A DNA stretch of 64,000 bases, taken from positions 9,434,940 through 9,498,939 of the forward strand of contig JAKSZU010000016.1 of the NCBI GenBank assembly GCA_026018925.1, written 5' to 3'. Position numbers and translations under genes: made by a program. Positions 55,301 through 61,787 of the stretch are shown in pieces. This DNA comes from Tupaia tana (lineage: Eukaryota > Chordata > Mammalia > Scandentia > Tupaiidae). The notes beneath the pieces were generated by a model. It saw only the letters and a list, made by a program, of their open reading frames with translations. It had not been told where the DNA came from and did not search any database. Numbering within the stretch: position 1 is the first letter of the stretch; each line of letters starts with the position of its first letter.

Positions 55301-58129
55301 GTGCGATAAGTACGATCAAGACGAATGAGCCTCTTTCCAGAGCTGCCAAGGGAAATGGAAACCCAGACAGATGAGGTGAAGCAGGCTGACGTTTCCACCT
55401 CTTTTCCAGATCTACATGAGCCCAGAGGTGATCCTGTGCAGGGGCCATTCCACCAAAGCAGACATCTACAGCCTGGGGGCCACGCTCATCCACATGCAGA
55501 CGGGCTCCCCGCCCTGGGTGAAGCGCTACCCTCGCTCAGCCTACCCCTCCTACCTGTACATTGTAAGTGTGCTCAGCTGGGCTGGGGCGGGCCCTCTGCC
55601 TGCTGGGCTGGGGGGCTGCTTTCCCTCCAGGAGCACCCACACCTGAATGGGGTGAGGGAGAAACAGGGACCCATGAGAAGTCATCGCAGGTCTTTCCCAT
55701 GTGGAAGGAAGCTCCACTCTTGCAAAGAAAACCCAGTATGTTAGTGAGCACTTCCGTTCTGTGCTATCCCATCATACCCAGAATAATAAAGAACTGCTTA
55801 GTAGCATCAGAGTAGCTGAAATCTTTCAACCCAGGATTTTTTTTTTCTTTTAATTGTTAGAGGGAGTCTGCACTTCAGAGAGAGACAAACAGAGAGGGAT
55901 GGGGAGAAAGCACCCCCCCCCCAGTGGGGCGTGGTCACTCTGCAATCCCTTCTCATCCATTTCTCCATCCTGTTGGGATCTGAGGCATGCACACACAGAT
56001 GCCCAGCATGTTTCTCAAACTGCCGGGGCTGGGATTTGAACTGTGGTCAGCCACGTGGAATCTGGCTCCTTTAACCACTAGGCCATGGGACTGACCCTAC
56101 TGAAGAAAGTTTTATGTGTCCTTTGAGGACTTAAAAAAAAAGATATTAGACTGTTGATCTCTCTACCAGTCTGGTTTGCAGTGGATCATGTATTTACCAT
56201 TTATTTTTAGAGAGAGATTTTTGCTATAGGGCACGTGTGCTCACTGGAGAGACAGACAGAAAGTGAGCAATCACCCCTTTCCCCAGAGGGGATGGCCACA
56301 CCACAATCCCTTCTCCATTCTGCTCTCCGGATTTTGGGCTTGCACACACACGAGCCAGGTGTGAGTTTAAGCCACCAGGTCCAGGACTGAAACCATGGTC
56401 AACTACGTGGGAGTCCAGCAACATAACCATTACACAATCTGCTGGTCTCTACAATTCTCATTTTACTGTTGAGATTCAGGGACAGACATCTCCATGACTA
56501 CACAGTGACCTTTGGGCCACTGAGGGGAAGCGGCTGTCGCTGCTTACTCAGACTTACTCAGTATGTCTGTTCTAGCATTAAATAAAAAGAGGGCTTACCT
56601 CTATATCCTCAGGAAATTAAAGGGATGCTTGCTTCAGGGTATAAATTGTATTTACTGCAGGGCAAGTGGTGGGAAGCAAATTACCCTTCACATCTTGATA
56701 CTTGTGGGCTTGTCCCTGGCGGGTCTGTATCCGTGTGTGGAAACTAAGAAAGCTGGTTTGTCAATAGATCCACAAGCAAGCCCCGCCATTAGAAGACATT
56801 GCAGATGACTGCAGTCCCGCCATGCGGGAGCTGATAGAGGCAGCCCTAGAGAGGAACCCCAATCACCGCCCGAGAGCCGCAGACCTGCTTAAACACGAAG
56901 CCCTGAACCCCCCCAGAGAGGACCAGCCGCGTTGTCAGAGTCTGGACTCGGCGCTCTTTGAGCGAAAGAGGCTGCTGAGTCGGAAGGAGCTGGAGCTTCC
57001 CGAGAACATTGCTGGTAAGGCCCCTGCCGTGTGCTGGGCTCTACTTGCCTTCTTTTTCTGTCCGCATCACACACCTCTCAAGTGGTTTATTGCAAGCATT
57101 TGGGAAAAAAGGAAGTGACTTCCTGAGTACCATATGTTGTTTGGGATATTTCAGCAACAACATTAACAGAAGTGTTTTTTTTTTTTTTTTAATTGGCTAA
57201 TTTACCACCCAATTATAAGAGGTTTCAGTGCAAGTGTGAGGAACGTAGTCATTGGAACTGCCTCCGTCTTGTTTTATTGCAACAGAGGATCTCATGCGGC
57301 TTAAAAAATAAACAAGCATGACAGTTTTGCTCTTGGTCAAGTATGTGGGGTCTGCTTTAATTCAGTTCTGCTCAGCTCCTGTCGTCCCCGGCGGGAGACT
57401 TCGTGGTCCTGCTCTGCACAGGGGAAATACTGAGCTGGAAGTTGCCCTGCATCTCTGTCTTCCTCTGCTTAAAATTTCCTTGCCAGCTCTGAACCTTTCC
57501 CCTTCGGCAAGTCAGCGTGCCTTCCAGGAGCACTGGATATGCATGGAGGAAGGTTTCCATTTTTTTAAAAAAATCTGTGGCATTCTTAATCCACTTAGAT
57601 CCAAACCCAGATGTCAAGCCTGGAAACTTGTCTGCGTTTCTCTTCTTTCTTCTCTAGCTAAAGAGAACCATGTGGGCTATTGGAAAATATGACAGGATTT
57701 CTAACTATTGAGTTGTCGGAAAAGTCATGACGGGTTTTTCTATACCAAAATCTGTCATGACTTTTCCAGTGACCCAATAATTTCTTTATCTTCATTGATT
57801 CCTTTTTGAACTCTTTGGTCTGTGTCAGATTACATAAACTCAGCCATGGTGTTCAGAGACCAATCTTTTATAAAACCAGAGCTCAGACGCTGTTCATTAG
57901 GCCCTGAAGAATCATGTCTTTGCAGAGGGAGCAGGTGTTTACTATGTGACATGTTCCGTTGTTATTTATTTTGTGTTTTTCATGTCTCCCTTTTTCAGAT
58001 TCTTCTTGCACAGGAAGCACTGAGGAGTCTGAGATGCTAAAAAGACAGCGCTCTCTCTACATAGATCTCGGTGCCCTGGCTGGCTATTTCAACCTTGTCC
58101 GGGGCCCTCCAACACTAGAATATGGCTGA
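36112..58129 (+). CDS. MAP3K8: MAP3K8 (Tpl2/COT) serine/threonine kinase, seven coding exons
   Basis: Joining 36112-36447, 44646-44813, 47247-47508, 48553-48659, 55410-55562, 56768-57014 and 57999-58129 gives 467 codons plus TGA, the same length as human MAP3K8 as I remember it. The product is a cytoplasmic MAP3K that phosphorylates MEK1/2 in TLR, TNF and IL-1 signalling and is held inactive by NFKB1 p105 and ABIN-2. The kinase domain spans roughly residues 138-388: glycine loop PRGAFGKV, K167, HHD with catalytic D253, DFG D270, T290 in the activation segment, APE-equivalent SPE. S62 and S400, known phosphosites, are present. ATG1 and M30 are both intact; these are the starts of the two known isoforms. 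No frameshift or stop is seen. Introns are about 8.2, 2.4, 1.0, 6.8, 1.2 and 1.0 kb. Confidence 0.97.
36448..37275 (+). other. MAP3K8 intron after coding exon 1, proximal part
   Basis: No repeat or exon recognised. Unique-looking AT-rich DNA. Confidence 0.5.
37277..37490 (-). pseudogene. Possible 3'-end retrocopy fragment with long A tail
   Basis: A pure T-run of about 33 bases (37277-37309) matches none of the SINE ends. On the complement the tail is preceded, about 15 bases upstream, by the polyadenylation hexamer ATTAAA. This looks like a 5'-truncated processed transcript of a gene I do not recognise. The left end is set arbitrarily and no clear TSD was found. Confidence 0.35.
37623..37702. 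mobile_element. Mariner-type palindromic MITE
   Basis: An 80-bp unit with TTGGGTTGTCGG and AAGAACCCAG ends. TA duplications at 37621-37622 and 37703-37704. Central arms are somewhat diverged (GTCATGGCAC, TGTCACAACTTTT). Confidence 0.9.
37997..38175 (+). repeat. SINE, family Bs
   Basis: GGGGCCAGCAAGCGGGACAG head, (CT)n, then GGTGAGCACACATGCCCTGTAGC and an A-rich tail. Confidence 0.8.
38865..39260 (+). repeat. L2 LINE 3'-end fragment
   Basis: CACTCGTTCGTTTG, TTTGCTAGGTACCAGAC, GTTCCAGGCGAAGGGAACAGC and CAGAGGCCTGGAGGCA follow the L2 3'-end consensus in order. Confidence 0.65.
39870..40440 (+). repeat. MIR split by an MaLR LTR
   Basis: The MIR left part, TGTGTGTGACCTTGGGCTGG, ends at about 39943. 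The right part, TCAGATTATGCATCAGTAAAATGG, begins at about 40334. Confidence 0.75.
39944..40333 (+). repeat. MaLR LTR (MST/THE1-like)
   Basis: TGTGATGGCTTGTCCCCCAAAG, TAGTTCTCGCGAGAGCTGG, CATTTCTATAAATACTCAG, end TCTAAGACA. 390 bp with no internal retroviral sequence. Confidence 0.85.
40495..40756 (-). repeat. SINE, family A, perfect TSD, antisense in MAP3K8
   Basis: CTCCCCTTCCTTTT at 40481-40494 and 40757-40770. Contains the acceptor-like GCTATAG at 40521-40527 and donor-like GC|GTGAGT at 40667. Confidence 0.95.
41600..41830 (+). repeat. MIR
   Basis: AGACAGACCTGAGTTCTAATCC, AAGTTACTTAACC, TTTCCTCATCTGTGAAATGG and TAATGTATTAAAGTACTGAGCC, nearly full length. Confidence 0.88.
41912..42470 (+). 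repeat. SINE, family B, split by family A, ending in (TA)n
   Basis: Left part 41912-42110 (GGCCAGCAGGTGGTGTGG). Right part from 42388 (CTCTCTCTAACTCTCTCTAGC) to an ACACACAAACTATATATATAT end. Confidence 0.78.
42124..42385 (-). repeat. SINE, family A, nested, antisense in MAP3K8
   Basis: Full-length copy within the CT-rich part of the family B element. Confidence 0.9.
42471..43370 (+). other. MAP3K8 intron segment, no recognised element
   Basis: About 900 bases without a repeat or exon that I can support. Confidence 0.45.
43375..43607 (-). repeat. SINE, family C
   Basis: CCCAATGGGGCACAGTCACATC core, end TGTGCTATGGGACTGG. Confidence 0.72.
43636..43868 (-). repeat. SINE, family D
   Basis: The complement starts GGGCCATGGGGTGGCACAGG. 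GA-rich run at 43680-43705. Confidence 0.6.
43869..43990 (+). repeat. Old L1-like fragment
   Basis: AATACACAGATCTGAAATGTGC and TTTTGACAAATGCATGTCCCC resemble an L1 3' UTR of the L1M type. Confidence 0.4.
44646..44813 (+). CDS. MAP3K8: MAP3K8 coding exon 2 (residues 113-168)
   Basis: The acceptor TTTTGTTGCAG ends at 44645 and the donor is AAATTG|GTATGT. The exon encodes the start of the kinase domain, including the glycine-rich loop PRGAFGKVY and the ATP-binding K167 in MACKL. Pro takes the place of the first Gly of GxGxxG, a known peculiarity of this kinase. Residue 113 is Leu where human has Val. Phase 0 at both ends. Confidence 0.95.
45030..45175 (+). repeat. Unclassified interspersed repeat
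   Basis: GTACTCTGAAAAAAACTATGC, GGATTTCAAAACATTTTTGC and TTCCATTTTTCCATGACC. The same series recurs, inverted, at 52855-52980. I know this sequence type from other mammals but cannot name the family. Confidence 0.5.
45266..45500 (+). repeat. SINE, family C, with (GGAA)n tail
   Basis: GGATGGCCCCATGGCCTAGTGG head. A GAAGGAAGGAAGGAAGAAAA tail lies at about 45525-45546. Confidence 0.82.
45570..46190 (+). repeat. L1 LINE 3'-end fragment (old)
   Basis: GCCACTTTGGAAAACTCTTTGAC, CCCGTGACCCAACAACTGTGG, TACTTATGTAAAGGATTAAACC, AGGTGCTTGTGGGGAGC and GCTGAATTTGACACC follow the L1 end-of-ORF2 and 3' UTR order. Confidence 0.7.
46315..46583 (+). repeat. SINE, family A, perfect TSD
   Basis: AAAGATTTATTTAC at 46301-46314 and 46584-46597. 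Confidence 0.95.
46628..47146 (-). repeat. SINE, family C, split by family A
   Basis: Left part 46628-46706, right part 46981-47146, ending TAAGCCATGAGGCCAGTCC. Confidence 0.85.
46707..46980 (-). repeat. SINE, family A, nested with perfect 18-bp TSD
   Basis: GTCAAGCCACAATTCTTT at 46689-46706 and 46981-46998. Antisense to MAP3K8, between coding exons 2 and 3 and 267 bases from exon 3. Confidence 0.96.
47247..47508 (+). CDS. MAP3K8: MAP3K8 coding exon 3 (residues 169-256)
   Basis: The acceptor TTCTAG ends at 47246 and the donor TAAAC|GTGAGT follows 47508. The exon encodes the rest of the N-lobe ([19 protein letters not shown]), the hinge region (MEAGEGGSV) and the catalytic HHDIK, with D253. 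The P256 codon is split after its first base. Confidence 0.95.
47710..47757. repeat. Tandem repeat, 24 bp x 2
   Basis: Two identical 24-bp units (CACACATATGTTAGGTTAGG plus TACT) in MAP3K8 between coding exons 3 and 4. Confidence 0.92.
47779..48050 (-). repeat. SINE, family A, antisense in MAP3K8
   Basis: Full length in the 1-kb intron between coding exons 3 and 4. The acceptor-like motif is changed to CTACAAG. Confidence 0.92.
48553..48659 (+). CDS. MAP3K8: MAP3K8 coding exon 4 (residues 256-291)
   Basis: The acceptor CGTGATAG ends at 48552. The exon encodes PSNIVFM, the DFG triplet (D270) and the activation segment through RGTE, including T290. The donor GAG|GTAATT leaves phase 0. Confidence 0.95.
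48985..49082 (+). repeat. MIR/L2-like fragment
   Basis: CATTATTTCATGCTCACAACAACCC and GGTAAATACTATTATTG match the common MIR tail pattern. Confidence 0.55.
49100..49612 (-). repeat. SINE, family C, split by another family C copy
   Basis: Left part 49100-49170, right part 49423-49612, ending CACCAGGCCACCGGCTGGCC. Confidence 0.75.
49178..49422 (+). repeat. SINE, family C, nested in opposite orientation
   Basis: GGGCCAGCCAGTGGCCTAGAGG head to CCCTGTAGCAAAATTTATAAG. Confidence 0.78.
49613..49775 (-). repeat. MaLR LTR fragment
   Basis: AGGCCCCACCTCCTGAAGGTCCC and CCAGCATATGAACTTGTGAAG are the complement of the 5' part of an MST/MLT1-type LTR. Confidence 0.6.
50140..50387 (+). repeat. SINE, family B
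   Basis: GGGCCAGTGGGTGGCATGG head, core intact, CCCTATGGCAAAAACC end. Confidence 0.87.
50786..51154 (-). repeat. Composite tRNA-7SL SINE (tree-shrew Tu type I-like)
   Basis: On the complement the element starts with a tRNA-like part, including box B GGGTTCAGGTCCC. It continues with a 7SL-derived part (GGTGGTGCGCACCTA, GAGGCAGGAGGACC, TTGAGGCTGGCCTGGGCA), then a second 7SL-like piece and an A tail. AGATTTCCT at 50777-50785 and 51155-51163 is the TSD. A mariner MITE interrupts it. Alu and B1 have no such tRNA head; the tRNA-7SL chimera is the published tree-shrew arrangement. Confidence 0.8.
50981..51050. mobile_element. Mariner-type MITE inside the 7SL SINE
   Basis: A 70-bp palindrome, TTGGGTTGTCGGG to GATGATCTAA, flanked by TA at 50979-50980 and 51051-51052. 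It splits the TGGGAGTA|GGTGCGC part of the SINE. Confidence 0.93.
51527..51758 (-). repeat. SINE, family C
   Basis: TTTTTATTGCTAAAAGC to AACCAGTAGGTTGCGGGGC. Confidence 0.75.
51774..52022 (-). repeat. SINE, family A, perfect 17-bp TSD
   Basis: CCTGCAAATTGCTTTTT at 51757-51773 and 52023-52039. Antisense in MAP3K8, between coding exons 4 and 5. Confidence 0.95.
52404..52481. mobile_element. Mariner-type palindromic MITE
   Basis: CTGGGCTGTCGGAAAAGTC to TTCTGACGACCCCA. Inner arms TCATGACGTATTTTTC and ACAAATGCGTCATGCG. TA on the left; the right TA is mutated to TG. Confidence 0.88.
52681..52838 (+). repeat. SINE, family Bs
   Basis: GGGAGTTGGCAGGTGACGTGG head, (CT)n, CTGATCAAATTAAAAATAAA tail. 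Confidence 0.87.
52855..52980 (-). repeat. Unclassified interspersed repeat, inverse of the 45030 copy
   Basis: GTGGGAAAAATGCAATTAAAG, TTTATTTTGTGCAACAAATAT, GATCCATACATAGTTTTTCCG and TTTTCCATGAACG correspond in reverse order and complement to the 45030 copy. Confidence 0.5.
53030..53500 (+). other. GC-rich intronic segment, unrecognised
   Basis: Open frames exist on both strands (about 100 codons) but none has a recognisable domain. It is not flanked by repeat ends. Treated as non-coding intron. Confidence 0.4.
53535..53660 (+). repeat. Old L1-like fragment
   Basis: TTTTTTTATTGATTGTGGAAAG, CACTTGACAAATGTTTAAGTAC resembles the L1M-type 3' UTR. Weak. Confidence 0.35.
53829..54078 (-). repeat. 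SINE, family C
   Basis: TTAATTTGCCAGAGGGTGTG to CCGTGTCGCTGGCTGGTCC. Confidence 0.78.
54276..54497 (+). repeat. SINE, family C
   Basis: GGGTGGCCTCCTGACCGAGTGG head, GCATGGCTGACTGTACAAC, ending in CATCCGGCC and an A-rich tail. Confidence 0.78.
54589..54857 (+). repeat. SINE, family A, perfect 17-bp TSD
   Basis: AGAAATGACTTACTAGA at 54572-54588 and 54858-54874. Confidence 0.96.
54875..55409 (+). other. MAP3K8 intron segment before coding exon 5
   Basis: No repeat recognised. Ends in the exon 5 acceptor. Confidence 0.55.
55410..55562 (+). CDS. MAP3K8: MAP3K8 coding exon 5 (residues 292-342)
   Basis: The acceptor CACCTCTTTTCCAG ends at 55409 and the donor is CATT|GTAAGT. The exon encodes IYMSPEVIL and the [12 protein letters not shown] helix region of the C-lobe. 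Ser replaces Thr in QTGSPPW relative to human. Phase 0 at both ends. Confidence 0.95.
55839..56098 (-). repeat. SINE, family C
   Basis: TTTTTTTTTCTTTTAATTG to CACTAGGCCATGGGACTGACC. Confidence 0.8.
56205..56449 (-). repeat. SINE, family A/B, antisense in MAP3K8
   Basis: TTTTTAGAGAGAGATTTTTGC to CACAATCTGCTGGTCTC, about 320 bases from coding exon 6. Confidence 0.88.
56768..57014 (+). CDS. MAP3K8: MAP3K8 coding exon 6 (residues 343-425)
   Basis: The acceptor TTTGTCAATAG ends at 56767 and the donor GCTG|GTAAGG follows 57014. The exon encodes the end of the kinase domain ([18 protein letters not shown]) and the linker with S400 (CQSLDS). F405 differs from human Leu. The exon stops at ENIA plus one base of D425. 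Confidence 0.95.
57015..57998 (+). other. MAP3K8: MAP3K8 last intron
   Basis: 984 bases. Read-through of the donor would add 34 codons to a stop at 57116-57118, and an AATAAA sits at 57307-57312. It holds one mariner MITE and no SINE. Confidence 0.8.
57709..57778. mobile_element. Mariner-type palindromic MITE in the last MAP3K8 intron
   Basis: A 70-bp unit from TTGAGTTGTCGGAAAAG to TTTTCCAGTGACCCAA. TA at 57707-57708 and 57779-57780. Arms AAAAGTCATGAC and GTCATGACTTTT are perfect complements. Confidence 0.93.
57999..58129 (+). CDS. MAP3K8: MAP3K8 coding exon 7 (residues 425-467, C-terminal tail)
   Basis: The acceptor TCTCCCTTTTTCAG ends at 57998. The exon encodes the last 43 residues, ending PPTLEYG, with TGA at 58127-58129. 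This tail is known to restrain kinase activity and promote turnover; its loss through insertions in the last intron makes the kinase oncogenic in rodents. It is intact here. Confidence 0.95.
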
Positions 58130-58949
58130 TGGGTGCGAGTCTGCTCTAAATTAAGACAACGTTTTATCTCCCGGAAGTTGGTTCTATGGACTCTACACAG
58201 TGACTCTGTATAGGGACTTGTGCCATTTACTGTTATTATAGGGGGCAGTGTGACTTCCACGACTCATGAATGTGACTTCAGCCGCCTCTGTGTATTTCAT
58301 TTATGAAGCTACACTGGTCTACACCAGGTCTAAAGGTTCTCATTTCTCAGGTGATGTGACTCGAAGAAAAGAGGTTGAGAGTTCCTCGAAGGATCATTTC
58401 TGGTGACTGATTCTACTCACTGTGCACTTTGCTCAACTTTTTAAAAATAACAATCACAAGGATAATATTATGGCCTCAAATTACTATTCTCGGTTCTTAT
58501 TTCAGTATGGGATCTTCACTTAATTCAGAATAGTTGTTTAGTGTATCTTGGTATATATTCCATGATAACTCTTGGTGCCTTTGCCAGTAGACTCTAGTAT
58601 AACTTGAGTTCATTATATTTTGGATGAATAGAACAACTTGAAAACTGTAGCAATAAGCTGAACTAGGGTCTTAAAAAATGGCGAACTGGTCAGTTAGGAG
58701 TCATCTGACAGCAGGCCACTAGTGACAGTTTTTGTTATGTTCCTATGGAAACATTTTATACAGTACATGCTATGCTTAAGACATTTAAAACACGATGTTT
58801 TGAATGTGGGTAAAACTGTGTAAACCACATAATTTCTGTACATCCCAAAGGATGAGAATGTGATCTTTCAGAAAAATGGAAATTTGTAAATTCTTGATGA
58901 TGCTACTTTTGTAATTCTTACAATTCTATTTTCTTTTATGCATTTGTAT

Positions 58950-58955
58950 ATTAAA
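58950..58955 (+). promoter_or_regulatory. MAP3K8: Alternative polyadenylation hexamer ATTAAA
   Basis: ATTAAA about 180 bases upstream of the main signal. Could give a slightly shorter 3' UTR. Confidence 0.4.
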
Positions 58956-59127
58956 ATAGCATACTGTGTATGTTTTATATCAAATGCCTTCATGAATCTT
59001 TCTTCTATATATATATGTGTATATATTTAACATTGTAAAATATGTGAATATTCCTACTTAGAGTATGTTTTTACATTATGCAAATGCAACCCAATACTTT
59101 TGTTTATTGTGATTGGTCAAATCAGTG

Positions 59128-59133
59128 AATAAA
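59128..59133 (+). terminator. MAP3K8: MAP3K8 main polyadenylation signal AATAAA
   Basis: Canonical hexamer. A cleavage site near 59150-59160 and a GT-rich stretch (GAGTGTGAT) follow. Confidence 0.8.
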
Positions 59134-59160
59134 TTTAATATTTTGCCTTAATTATTGCAA

Positions 59161-59600
59161 AGAGTGTGATAACCAAATGGGACTGGGGATGGGTTCTAGG
59201 GGTTGGGCTACAGATTGGAGGAGAATGCATATCACAAGAAGGCAAATGCATTTGGGCGCTTTGTGAATTGTATGCTCCTTTTCTATGAGGCATTATTGTC
59301 AACTGGAATGTGTTAGATTCCTCTGATAAATTGAAGTAGAAAAATAATTGTGAGCCATTGATCGAGGGTAAATGTGGTTCTATTTTGCATCTTATACATT
59401 TGTCCTACCCTTGAATATACCCTTGCATATTCTCTGCCCTTTTCTACTTGGCAAATTAAAAACTAACTTGCCTTTGTGTAAGGTAGATTTAAATCACATG
59501 TGTATATGATTCTAGAGAAAAACCCATTTTAGGTAAAATATACCATCACTTGTAATTCTTACCACACAAAAATAATATAATAATACACTTTGTTACTTTT
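59161..59600. other. Intergenic segment downstream of MAP3K8
   Basis: AT-rich unique DNA with no recognised element. Confidence 0.5.
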
Positions 59601-59604
59601 CATT

Positions 59605-59745
59605 TTTTAAGAGAGGGAAATTGAAGAAGGTGAGGGTGGGTAACTCTACACTCAAGATCACAAAACCAGTAAAGGGACAGAGCTGGCATTCACACCCAAC
59701 CTTTTCTGACTTCACTACTCATGCTCTTCTGCTCACAGGAGGGGT
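59605..59745 (+). repeat. MIR fragment
   Basis: GAGGGAAATTGAAGAAGGTG, CACAAAACCAGTAAAGGGACAGAGC and GGCATTCACACCC correspond to the MIR right half. Confidence 0.65.
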
Positions 59746-60319
59746 GATCATAAAGGAGAGGACACCTTGCAGAGGAAGCAGCACTCCCTCAGGGACTCAG
59801 TTTCCTAGGTAAAAACAAAGGTGGTTTCCTAAGAAAGTAATGAAGCTTCAGCCTGAAGGCTCGCCACTTCCAAAGGCCCCTCCATGGCCCTGTGCCTAAT
59901 TTGTATCACCAAAGACCAGGCCCAACATAACTGGGACCTACTCTTGGGTGAATGTCTATAACTGAGATGCAGTTCATGAAAAAACTTGAGTCAATATGAG
60001 TTCTAATTAACATATTTCATTTGGAGAAATCCATTTTTTTATAAACACATTGGAGCTCCCATGGAGACATCTGGGGATGCTTTGTAAAAGTTGGTCAGCG
60101 GTGATGGTGGCTGAGGAAGAGGTCATGAGAGTGGATTCTAAGAGGAAGCTGGGGGTTGAGACCTGGGAACCAAGGACTTGCAGAGCTGGTCACTTGGGAG
60201 GCCAAGGATTGCAGCCCGGGGTGGGTCAGCAGATAGAATCAGCCAAGAGAAGGAAATCCATCCCCTGCTTCCACTTGCAAGATGAGCAGAAGGACCATAG
60301 GTCTTGTGTGTAGCTAGAA

Positions 60320-60427
60320 CAGAATAACCACATCCTAAAGCCAACTAGCTACCTTGGGAAATCCCACTTCAGGCAGAATAACCACATCTGAAAGCCAACT
60401 AGCTACCTTGGGAAATCCTTCTTCAAG
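60320..60427. repeat. Tandem duplication, 54 bp x 2
   Basis: CAGAATAACCACATC starts both units (60320 and 60374), and AAAGCCAACTAGCTACCTTGG recurs in each. Only a few differences separate the units. Confidence 0.92.
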
Positions 60428-61295
60428 CAGCAAGCTCCTGACTCTCTGGTGGTGGTGGTGGGATGCATTAGGGAAGGTAGGCGAGGGTCTTCTCACTCGG
60501 GCCTTGAAATGGAAGATGACAAAGTCACGCTATCCAAGCCTTAGTAAGGTAGATTGGTAGACGAACAAGCTTTCTGGAGGTTACATGGCCAGAGCCAGAG
60601 CCTCATCTTATGACCTTCACTCACTCTGTGTTTGCCTTGAGACCTATAAAATAACCAGGAACAGAGGATGAAGCCTGCCTGTAAGGAATGTGCTAGAAAC
60701 GGACCCCGGCAAAATCTGCCCAACCTTGGAGATGTGGGCCCATCCCAGGATCAGCCAGTGCATCTAGGTCCCCCAAGGCAAGTTTTCATGGATGTCTGTC
60801 ATGTCCCCAAGCACCACAGTGGGACCTGAAAGGGATTTTCTGTTTCCTAGGCTCTCTCCTGGTGCGTGCGCATTGTTTGAAAGACACCAGCAGTTTGGGC
60901 CTTCTGTTGATAGCACATTTCTGTGATAGAATTCAATATAAAAGCCAGCGTCTTCACTCCAGAGCTCTGCAATGTGACAGGGAGTAAGATGGCATGACGT
61001 CAGTCCCCAAGGGCAGCTGGGAGAGAACATGCCCAGCAAGGGAGCAGGGCTATTAATGGAGAATTGAAGTCTGTGGAGAACCACTCTGGGCAAAGGCAGT
61101 GTGCTGGCCTTACAGGTGAAGCAAGTAAGAAGGGATCCTAGCCCCTCTTACTTAGCTAGGCCTTGCCAAGAGGGAGCACATTCCATTTTGGAATTGTTAA
61201 GAGTCTTTGTTTTAATTTGCATCCTCATATGTTTGCGAAATGACTTTGTTAGCCAAGCATTTACAACTACAATTTTACATTTTGTCTGAGAAATG
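60428..61295. other. Intergenic segment, no recognised repeat
   Basis: Unique-looking DNA with a (GGT)n stretch near 60452 and a CRE-like TGACGTCA at about 60996. No gene recognised. Confidence 0.45.
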
Positions 61296-61299
61296 GCTT

Positions 61300-61787
61300 T
61301 TCTTTTTTTTCTTTTTTCTTTTCTACAGAGTGCTTACTCTTTTTTTTTTTTTTAGAGGTTTTTGCTATAGGGTGTGTGCGCTCGCCAGACAGAGACAGAG
61401 ACAGAAAGTGAGAAATCATTCCCCAGGGCGATGGCCACGCTGCAACCCCTTCTCCTCCATTCTCCTCTCGGGATCTTGGGCACGCACACACACATGCCCT
61501 GCGTGAGTTTAAGCCACTGGGTCTGGGATTTGAACCATGGTCTACTACATAGGAGTTCAGTGACATAGCCATTACGCCATAACTGCTGGTCCCAAGAGTG
61601 CCTGCTCTTGACAGAGAGAGAGAGGAGAAAGCACAAAACGCTCCCCCTGGGAAATGGTCACTCTGCGACCCCTTCTCCATCTTTCCCTTTTGGGATTTTG
61701 GGCATGCATGCACACGTGACTGGTGTATTTCTCAAACCTCCAGTTTCAAAACTGGCTGCCTTAACCACCAGGCTATGGAGCCCCCAT
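61300..61787 (-). repeat. SINE, family C, split by family A
   Basis: Right part 61595-61787 ends ACCACCAGGCTATGGAGCC. AGAGTGCTTACTCTT and AGAGTGCCTGCTCTT flank the younger insert. Confidence 0.75.
61340..61594 (-). repeat. SINE, family A, nested
   Basis: Full length, ending CATAACTGCTGGTCCC. Confidence 0.92.

Larger units (their letters stand above)
58130..59160 (+). other. MAP3K8: MAP3K8 3' UTR
   Basis: About 1 kb of AT-rich, repeat-free sequence with scattered ATTTA motifs (for example near 58300). It ends soon after the AATAAA at 59128. Length inferred from the signal; no transcript evidence. Confidence 0.8.

Noticed and set aside
57709..57778. Perfect hairpin that might be a terminator or small structural RNA
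   Set aside because: TA flanks and multiple dispersed copies identify it as a mariner-type MITE. A miRNA role is only a hypothesis.
60993..61001. CRE-like TGACGTCA
   Set aside because: A single 8-bp match in intergenic DNA far from any start site; no supporting context.
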